A DNA stretch of 64,000 nt, from assembly GCA_038373865.1 (NCBI GenBank), contig JAXGGA010001043.1, positions 1 to 64,000 of the forward strand, given 5' to 3'. Each line of letters opens with the position of its first letter. Position 1 is the stretch's first letter. Shown one piece after another: positions 56,340 through 64,000 of this stretch. The position numbers and the translations under genes were made by a program. The DNA is from Uloborus plumipes (Eukaryota; Arthropoda; Arachnida; Araneae; Uloboridae). The notes under the pieces are model-generated. The model searched no databases, was not told the DNA's origin, and saw nothing but the letters and a program-made list of their open reading frames with translations.

Positions 56340-57648
56340 ATAAAATGTCTCGAATTTTATTTTTAATCCGTTGCCAGTTGTTAAATATAAATAAAGAAAA
56401 TGCTCTCGTGAATGAAAAATTTTTGTAAACAAAAAAAAAAGTCTGCCAAAAAAAATAAATAAATAAAAAAACATTAAACAAAAAAAAATTAATAAACAAA
56501 AAATCGTCTGCCCAGTCAGTCATTTTTTTCTGAGCCTGCATTTCCGCCATGTTTGCGGAGTCGGAGTCGGAATCAGAGTCCTCACAGAAGATTTTTCAGA
56601 AAAGTACTTTACATACATTTTTTATTTAAACCATTTTCTTACAAAGTTAGTTTGAAGGAAATCCGCCTTGAAGTTCAGAATCAACATTCAATTTAAATTT
56701 CCCAGTAGGAGCTCATGTTAAAAAATTTTCTGAACGGTTCATCATTAAACGAAAACTGGCTCAAATTGAAAAGTGAATTATGGGAATCAGTCTCTCCGAG
56801 ATCTTTCGAACAAAAAAAAGTTTATTCAATTCGGACGGTTCACTTAAAAGTTATTAGGTGGGGAAAGGTTGTTTGAACGGTTCAATGTTGAACCAAAAAT
56901 GTTCAAATTTAAAATTTAAATACGGTAATGAAGTATCCTTGCCGAGATCTTTCGAAGAAAAAAAAGTTTGTTTAAATCGGACTGTTCACTCAAAAGTTAT
57001 TAGGGGTGAGAGCTTGTTTGAACGGTTCAATGTTGAACGAAAAATTGTTCAAATCGGAAATTTAAAAACGGGAATGAAGTATTCTTGATAAGATCTTTAG
57101 AACAGAAAAAAGTTTATTCAATTCGGACGGTTCACTTAAAAGTTATTAAGTGGGGAAAGGTTGCTTGAACGGTTCAATGTTGAACCAAAAATGTTCAAAT
57201 TAAAAAAATTAAATACGGTAATAAAGTATCCTTGCCGAGATGCTTCCAACAAAAAAATTTTTGTTTAAATCGGACTGTTCATTCAAAAGTTATTAGGGGT
57301 GACAGCTTGTTTGAACGGCTCAAAGTTGAACCAAAAATTGTTCAAATCGAAAAATCAAATATGGGAATGAGCTGTACTCGCCGAGATCTCTCCAACAAAA
57401 AAAAAGTTTGTCAAAATCGGAATGTTCATTCAAAAGTTATTAGGGGGGGGGGGGGGACAGACAGACCGACCGACACACAAATTCCCCATCTCAATACCCT
57501 CCTTTCAAATTTTTAATTTTTCGATATTCATTTTACCTTTTTATTTTTTTAACTTGGCGATATTTTTTGGACTTGGCGATATTTTTTAGATGCATTAAGC
57601 CACTTTTAATACTTTTTTCGTCTCTTATTTTTAACGGGAAAGTAGGCT

Positions 57649-57859
57649 AAAAAAAAATTGTTTTGTAAGTCCACCAATCGTAACTTTGCCGCACTATTAC
57701 AATTCGCAAATAAAAAATTTGCTTTTTTCGCTCCACCCTAGTACGTATCAACGCCACCGCAGCAGAAGGCAGAAGTTACCGACTCAAAAAACTCATAAAA
57801 CCAACTACGGGGCATCCAAAAGGAAGGATTAAATTTTTAGCAGTCAGCATCTTTGTATA
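57649..57859. other. Unassigned short stretch
   Basis: No feature recognised. Confidence 0.3.
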
Positions 57860-58235
57860 TTCCACTGTAGCTCCTATTCAGCCGATTTTGATGAATAAGG
57901 TGTCAATCCACTCGTTAAAATGACCCGGAAAACATAAGGCTACATTTTAACCGACTTTAACAAAAGGAGGGGCCAATTTCACCTAGTAAATCCTTACTTT
58001 TTATCGATTTCATTCATTTCAATGTTTTGTAGCACCTGAACTATTCATCTGATTTTAATAAATAAGGTGTCAATCGATTCGTTATTATGACCCGAATAAT
58101 ATAGACTACATTTTAAACGAAACAATCGGAGGGATCGATTTTACTTTGTAAACCCTGATTTTAATTTTTTTTTTTTTTCCGTAGCGCCTGAACTATTCAT
58201 TCCATTTTGATAAATAAGGTGTCAATCAATTCTTT
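57860..58235. repeat. Tandem repeat, about 150-165-bp units (2.4 copies)
   Basis: The block GTAGC.CCTGAACTATTCAT.....TTTTGATAAATAAGGTGTCAATC starts near 57863, 58029 and 58181. The first two units continue with ATGACCCG and CTACATTTTAA. Diverged, non-coding. Confidence 0.65.
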
Positions 58236-59143
58236 TCTTTATTAGCGCCGGTTCTTAATGAATTTATTTGTATGATTGTGCAACCATCAGGTGTTTCAAG
58301 TACGAAATGTTAATTTCTTATTTTTAAATATTTAAATTAATTATACATGTATTTTTTCTTATTTCAGTCAAACTTAAACTTCAAGGTTTTTATTTTAGAA
58401 ACATGCGATTTTCGTGACGTGAAAACTTGCACTTAATTAAAAATAAATTTTAAAAACTGGAACCCGGCTAGAAAGAAACACTGAGAGGTAAGAAACAAGT
58501 TAAGTGATTTTTGATATCTTCGTCTCATTAAATAAAACTTTTCATTTGATATGTTAGCTATTCCTATTTATTTAGTTTTATTGGAACCCTCTTAGTTCCC
58601 ACATTAGTAACAAATAATTAAATTCAAACGCTGTAGAGCTTTGTCAACACAGAGAACAATTTGATAGAATAACATTATAACCTAATTTACCATTCTTGTA
58701 TGCATATCAAACTAATGTGCTTGCTTGCATATCAAATTAAAATGCTTGCTTTTTAAAAATTGATAACGCACCACTACAGCATTTGAATTAAATTCTACTG
58801 TTATCAATAATTTAATTGTTAATGTTATTTTAATCGTTAATTATGTCTTTTTATTACATAACATAAGAAAATCCAGGAAAAATAAAAACTTTTAAAACTA
58901 ATGATTATGCAGAAACTCTGGATGATGGAAAAATGCTGATTAGATATTTGAAATCAGCACTATAAAATTACCTTAGAAACAAAATAAATATTCATTTAAC
59001 AAAATCTTCGTTAACCAGTGTTATTAAGAATTTTAAGTTTTCCCCCATGAGGGTACATATTTTGAATGTTTTACCTGAATTATAATTACAGAGGATAAAA
59101 GCATACATCTGATTGACAAGCATTTTTAAGAAAAACAGCTGAT
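58236..59143. other. AT-rich stretch, nothing recognised
   Basis: No exon, RNA or repeat recognised. Confidence 0.3.
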
Positions 59144-59387
59144 ATATCCGTACCTCAGAACCAGAAGGACGCAAGTCCAAAAATGGAGATTTTCACTTTT
59201 CTGCTGCATTGTATGTAGAATCGACCCATGAAAAAGCTATTTTAGAAAAGAAATTCCTTCCCAATTATTTAACAGGGTTAAAAGAGCGCGAGTCGCATCT
59301 TTTGCATGCATCCGACAATCGTTTTTTCCTTCTACTGAAAAGTGACGAAAATGAACTTACGTTAGTCCGGTTCTGAGGTACAGATAT
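59144..59387. repeat. Short TIR element, copy 2
   Basis: TIRs CGTACCTCAGAACC and, mirrored, TGTACCTCAGAACC. The interior matches 1953-2206. Better preserved than copy 1. Confidence 0.7.
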
Positions 59388-60602
59388 AACAATTGGAATA
59401 GCAATACAATTTAACCCTTCTGCAAAATTAAGGCGGAAAAAAAAACCACAGCAAAATACAAAATCAAAATACTTTATTTTACTACACATAACAAAGATAA
59501 ATAGGTATGTACAAAATCAATTATAGTGACCAAAACCATTCAGCCATCAAAACACAGGACTGAAAAAGAAAAAAGAGCTATATAATACAAATTTTGAAAA
59601 TAGTTTTTTTTTTTTTTTCATTTAAAACACTTCAACTTAAAAGAAAAACTCTGAAGCTGTGCTACTTCTTACTTTACTATAAATTTTTTCAACTAAGGTT
59701 TTGAAACATAAATCTTACAATAGTCATTTGATTTGTTTCTTTATCATTATTATTTTTCTTTATTTATTTATTTTTTAACTTTATTTATTTAATATTATAA
59801 CAAACTCAATAAATTAAAAAATAAATGGTCTTTAAAAAAGTGATTGTAAGGAACAGACAAAGTTATATATTTAACAAAATCAATAAGTTTAAATCTAGCA
59901 CAAATTAAATTATATTTTTTTCTCTTCCAAAGTGGTAAACAAGTATTGGAATTTATTGCAGTAACATGAATGAAATGAATAAGCTTTTAACTGTCTCCAA
60001 CAACTACTCACAATGGAATTGTTTGAGTAGTTATTTTAATCCTTAGGACCAATATAACCGCTTCAGTATTATCTTTGAAACTCGCAGTAAAGCCCTCTCC
60101 GGGATGTTGCTTGATTGGTATTTTACAGTACATTAGCCATGCTTACAGAGTAATTTAGCAAACTTTTACAAAAATAACATTTAAGAGAAACAAATAACTG
60201 CTTATTTGTTTATAACTTATCACACAAACGTAAACAATTTCATTGAAATAATCTATTTGTTTATGGACTATTTCCGTAGTTCAGTTGAATTTGTGCAGTG
60301 CAAAATTCTCTATCAACATTGTCTTTCAAGGAAACCAAAATCCAATTTTGTAGAGCAACAAAAACTTTATCCGTTGGGCTCTGTGACACCTCTTAGTTGC
60401 CTACATGACATCTCAAGATGAGGCAGCCCCACTATTGTAACCCAATTTAAATAATAAAAATCTAAAACTTTAAATTCACTTAGTAGTAAAAAACAAAGCA
60501 GTTCGAAGCATTATTGCACATTCTTCATGCAAATTGGAACTTACTTCATACTACTGAACTTTGTTTAGAATTTCCTAAATGAAAAAAGAGTTTTCATATA
60601 CC
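59388..60602 (-). other. Downstream flank and probable 3' UTR of LAMTOR3
   Basis: AT-rich sequence after the LAMTOR3 stop. Minus-strand AATAAA motifs occur at 59473-59478, ~59780 and ~59949; which is used cannot be told. The plus-strand frame at 60206-60421 is taken as spurious. Confidence 0.4.
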
Positions 60603-60688
60603 TCAGATCAAACTTTGATTCTCTTCTATTGCTGTTTGCAAATCTTCAATAAAACTATTCAGTTCAGATTCAATATTAAGTAAAAATC
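60603..60688 (-). CDS. LAMTOR3: LAMTOR3, last coding exon
   Basis: Acceptor TTTATTGCAG before 60688; stop TGA at 60605-60603. It completes the split glycine codon from the previous exon (ANTG) and encodes the last 27 residues, including FLLNIESELNSFIEDLQ. In LAMTOR3 this is the C-terminal helix that packs on the roadblock fold. The C-terminus ends NQSLI, a few residues longer than in the human protein as recalled. Confidence 0.9.
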
Positions 60689-60735
60689 CTGCAATAAACA
60701 AAACAAAACATATTTTAACAAGCATTATACATTTA

Positions 60736-60866
60736 GGGCCCTGTTCCACATCAGCAGAACATGCGACCGAAACCGAAGGCAGGAACTGAAAATCCGGGTA
60801 CGTTCTATAGGAACACTATTTAATCCATTTTATTTTTCTGCTTTACGTCAATGTGGAGCTTGGCCC
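60736..60866. mobile_element. 131-bp Harbinger-like MITE in LAMTOR3 intron
   Basis: Ends GGGCCCTGTTCCACATCAGC and, mirrored, GGGCCAAGCTCCACATTGAC, flanked by TTA (60733-60735 and 60867-60869). The 3-bp TTA duplication fits PIF/Harbinger. Non-coding. Confidence 0.7.
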
Positions 60867-61542
60867 TTACTTTTGAGTAACAGTAAGTATTTACCCATTT
60901 AAAACAACTAGTAATTGCAATTTTCGAGACCATGTCTAATTAAAGCATTTGATGCTGTGGCAGTATCTATTTCCAATGCTAAAAACTTTTTCACATACAG
61001 ATTCTTTACAAAGTGCTTTGTTTCCAGCAAAAAAAATGAAACAAGCTGCAATACTCTTCGGAGCTTATATTCATGTGTTTTTTTTTTCTTTTCTTTGTCT
61101 GAACTGCAAATGGAAACAAATGCAAGGGAGCAGAGACATCAGGCTAAGCAAGCCCAAGATGAAGTGTTTGTGAGAGGAACATTTTATATTTTAAAGTCAA
61201 TACTTAAAACTGTGTCCTTAGAATGAAATTTCGATAGATTTTTGTACAGTACGAAATTCTCGAGAAATTGCAAGCTTTTGAAAAAGAAAAATCAATAAAC
61301 GTGGTATTTCAACTAGTCTTCTAAAAACATACTAGCATCGAAAAATTCATTTTTTTTCTCTGTACATTTTTTCATTATAATTTTTTATAAAAGAATTTTC
61401 CAATTTTTGTTATGTGTAGTATTTACTAGTGTTAATTGCTTTTTACGAACCTCAATTATTATTCTAAATTCTTGAATAATATTCAATTAATATGCTGTAA
61501 ACTTTTTAAAAATTAGAAGTAAAATATAAAAAATCATATTAC

Positions 61543-61606
61543 CTGTATTTGCTTTTGAAGTTGCAATTAAAGTAATCATTAGAGGGCTTTTGTTAAAGAG
61601 AACAAC
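61543..61606 (-). CDS. LAMTOR3: LAMTOR3, penultimate exon
   Basis: 64-nt exon with acceptor TTTTTCAG before 61606 and donor ACAG|GTAATA after 61543, phase 0 in and phase 1 out. It encodes VVLFNKSPLMITLIATS and KANT, matching the LAMTOR3 'VV.FN..PL...FIA...ANTG' strand pair. The match in sequence and position is clear. Confidence 0.92.
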
Positions 61607-61651
61607 CTGAAAAATTAAAACAAAAAATCAACACATGCAACACGTCTAAAC

Positions 61652-62445
61652 CAGGGTTAGCCTTTTGCCAGCAGTTGCGTGCAAACCGGTTTTTGCTTGC
61701 CAGGAGCAGAAACTGGTTATAAGCAGTCAAAACCAACAAAAACTGGCAAAAACTGGTAGAAACTTAAAAAACATCTTTAATAACTTTAATAATAGCTTCA
61801 GTTCATCATTTCAAAAAATTGATGTAATAATTAATAGTCAACAATTTAAGGTAAAAGTTGAATTACAAGACTGAAATTTTTCAAGCAAAGTAAAATTTAT
61901 CATAACAAATTGAAATTGTTATGCATTAAATTTTAGCCTAGTAATCTTTTTGTAAATATAATTGTCAACAGAAAATGTAATCAATAGAACATCAATTACA
62001 CATATGAAGTAAATACTTAATCTCAGATTGTTATTTATTAAACACTGAAATTCAAACACTTGTCATGTCACTGACATAACTAAATGAAGCTACTTTCAAA
62101 TAGTTTCTTGCTTGTTTTGACCGCAAGGTCAAAGAGATCTGATTGCCTTGAGAGAATCTTCGTGAATTTCTCATTGGTGCACAATTGAAAAATTTTTTAG
62201 ATTTTGAAACCGCATCTAAACTTATAAATTGTTATAGACTACTGCAGAGTGCAATATATGTAACATTTGATTTTGAATGGCGTAAATATTGTAATTAAAT
62301 TACACTCCGGTTAACACTAAACCACCGGTTCTCTTTTGTATGTAAGTAATTATTTTTAAGTGCCAGAAAGTGGTTTCTGCCGTGCCGGTTTTAACCGGTT
62401 TCTACCCGTGGTTTTTAGCGCCTCGGCAGATACCTGCCAACCCTG
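61652..62445. mobile_element. hAT-type non-autonomous element in LAMTOR3 intron
   Basis: Ends CAGGGTTAGCCTTTTGCCAG and, mirrored, CAGGGTTGGCAGGTATCTGC, with subterminal ACCGGTTT motifs on both sides. Flanked by an 8-bp near-duplication (GTCTAAAC at 61644, TTCTAAAC at 62446). 794 bp, no transposase. Confidence 0.82.
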
Positions 62446-62655
62446 TTCTAAACCACAAAAAAATTCTTGAACTTAAAATAATTACTGTTAACATCACTTG
62501 GAGAGTTATTTATAAAAAAAAATTACAAATTCTTATATTCTTAACGCTTTTCCGAAAACATTTTTAAATTAAACAAAGTAACACGTTATGAAGAAAAATT
62601 AAACCTTACAAGTTACTTAACATATCAGTTTATAGGTTTTATAATGAATTTTTAC

Positions 62656-62789
62656 CTGAAAGCTGCTAAACATACAAATAATTCTTTTATTTCTGCCACT
62701 CCCTAGCTTCCCAGCTTGTTCAACAGCTAAGCTCAGTGATGCTAAAAACCCAGCTTTTGAGACGACATCTGGAGTATCTGCAGTATTTA
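62656..62789 (-). CDS. LAMTOR3: LAMTOR3, second visible exon
   Basis: 134-nt exon: acceptor TGTTTCAG before 62789, donor TTTCAG|GTAAAA after 62656, phase 1 in and phase 0 out. It encodes VNTADTPDVVSKAGFLASL, AVEQAGKLG and NKRIICMFSSFQ. This aligns with the central LAMTOR3 segment (RPGFLSTFALATDQGSKLG and KSIICYYN in the human protein, recalled). It holds the long helix and a beta strand of the roadblock/LC7 fold. Confidence 0.93.
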
Positions 62790-63934
62790 CTGAAACATAA
62801 ATAAATTTAAGTTCACAATAATCTTACGTGGGTAAAGGCTCTAAAGATCACAAAAGATAACAATAAAATATAATGACATATGAAATAGTTTGTAAATAAT
62901 TTGTGGATTTTTAATTTTCACAAGTAAACTAGAAATCAATGTCTTTCAATAATGAAATGACTTCCATATGATGTAATTAACTTATCACATTTAATTTTAA
63001 AAATTCTTTTGAGTGATATGTTAAAAAGCTCCAAAACATGAAAATTAAATTGGGATTAAAATTTCAGGTATGCTTTAAAGTTACAAGAAACTCCTCTTTG
63101 AATACAAAAGAAATATGCTTATGTATTAAAAAAATATCTGAAAAATTTAGATGTCTGTTGCTACATGTCTTTTTGTCAATACAGTTTCTGCAAGGAATTA
63201 TAAAACTCATGTCTTTCAATCAAGAATCATGTTAGAAATTTGTATTGCCATTTTAATGAAATTACATGGCTTTTGAGTAATGTAACTCCTCAAAAACTTT
63301 TTATCTAAATAATTTTTATTCATAAGGAAACAGCAGAATACATAAATTGTTCACCTCCTTAAACATAAAATAAACTTTACAACGGCAACACAAAAATAAG
63401 TCTAAAGCTGATTAATTTATCAAGGTAGCAAAAGTACTTTTTGTTACTTTAAGGCTTGCGGGAGAAGGGAGAAAAAGAGAAAGAGACTAATAATCTAACC
63501 ATATTGCAAAAAGTCAAGCATTTTTATAAGTAATGATGCATAATATTTAAGAAAAATATAGCTTTCTCATTTTTTTCAGTTGATGTTCACTTATTCAAGA
63601 AACAACTCTCTACTCCAAAACAATAACTTTACACTCAAAAACAAAATTCAAAATAATTTTTTCCCTGTAATAAAACTAGCTGTCATGTTTTATTAAATAG
63701 TTCAATAGTTTTTCAACATGGATTGTTATGGAAAAAGTTACTAAACCAAATACTTATATTAATTTGTTTTTAACCATACAAAACAGAAAATGATTTTTGA
63801 TGTTTTTAAAGTATTTTACTTACAGAATATTGAAAGTTAGCAAGAACAGAGTTAATATTACATGACGACAATCTTCCATAACTCAACAATATAATTATGA
63901 AATTAAATTAATTCAATACGATAAATTCAAATAC
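62790..63934 (-). other. LAMTOR3 intron
   Basis: About 1.1 kb between two coding exons, AT-rich, with no recognised element or extra exon. Confidence 0.7.
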
Positions 63935-63993
63935 CTTTTATAACAGGAATACCATCTCGATCAGTGATTAAAATAGCATGTAAGCCTTCAACC
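63935..63993 (-). CDS. LAMTOR3: LAMTOR3, first visible exon
   Basis: LAMTOR3 (MP1) is a Ragulator subunit. With LAMTOR2 it forms a roadblock heterodimer on late endosomes and lysosomes that helps recruit Rag GTPases and mTORC1 and scaffolds MEK-ERK signalling (family knowledge). This 59-nt exon has acceptor TTTTCAG before 63993 and donor AAAG|GTATTT after 63935. It encodes VEGLHAILITDRDG and IPVIK, the family's first helix-to-strand signature. The four exons together give 113 residues against about 124 in human, so only ~15 N-terminal residues and the 5' UTR lie beyond base 64000. All phases agree and there are no stops, so the gene looks functional. Introns are 1145, 1049 and 854 nt. Confidence 0.93.
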
Positions 63994-64000
63994 CTGAAAA

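Larger units (their letters stand above)
54785..57648 (+). mobile_element. TIR element with ~146-bp internal units, copy 3 (carries nested insertions)
   Basis: Ends AGCCTACTTTCCCGT and ACGGGAAAGTAGGCT, a perfect 15-bp inverted pair. It keeps the GC-rich block (56545-56585), five units near 56731, 56875, 57021, 57167 and 57313, a G-run with GACAGACAGACC, and TTGGCGATATTTTTT repeats. A ~1.2-kb foldback element is inserted at 55129. Confidence 0.75.

Overview
This is a nuclear window from an AT-rich animal genome, very probably an arthropod and perhaps a spider or other arachnid. The evidence is GT-AG introns, a BMP-type ligand gene, a LAMTOR3 gene, and dense Tc1, hAT, Helitron and Penelope-like elements with tRNA-derived SINE pieces. 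The arachnid guess rests only on the general look of the repeats and is weak. There are no bacterial genes, operons, rRNA genes or CRISPR arrays.

Two host genes can be supported, both on the minus strand and both partial. (1) A TGF-beta/BMP ligand, closest by eye to the BMP9/BMP10 type. Exon 1 (28489-28273) carries the start, a signal peptide and the first propeptide motif. Exon 2 (1357-1088) carries the propeptide core. The splice phases match (1/1). The intron is about 26.9 kb, and the mature ligand lies off the left edge. (2) LAMTOR3 (MP1), the lysosomal Ragulator scaffold subunit. Four exons are seen (63993-63935, 62789-62656, 61606-61543, 60688-60603 with the stop). Only the first ~15 residues are missing, beyond the right edge.

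Almost everything else is transposon-derived. 1-28 kb (the BMP intron): palindromic CACTG elements, a dead Tc1 copy, two copies of a TIR element with ~146-bp internal units, a ~250-bp tandem array, a SINE, two hAT elements (20.5 and 22.0 kb), a pogo-like MITE, two elements sharing a GTGGGGYAAARTG-type end, and a Helitron with a helicase remnant. 29-38 kb: mostly featureless AT-rich DNA with small MITEs and hairpins. 38.1-47.6 kb: a nearly identical ~3.3-kb segment present twice in tandem. The first copy is interrupted by a nearly intact Tc1-like transposon (DD36E spacing, one frameshift) and a Penelope-like reverse transcriptase flanked by perfect inverted repeats. 49-54 kb: a decayed Tc3-like element with a Helitron 3' end inside it, followed by a 3-kb hAT element that itself contains a TIR element. 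54.8-57.6 kb: a third copy of the 146-bp-unit element, carrying a foldback element that carries a MITE. 59-64 kb: LAMTOR3, with two further MITEs in its introns.

I found no convincing undescribed biological system. The best leads are the long-intron BMP gene, the tandem duplication (real or an assembly artefact), the inverted-repeat Penelope-like element, and the nested insertions whose target-site duplications can be read against empty copies in the same window.
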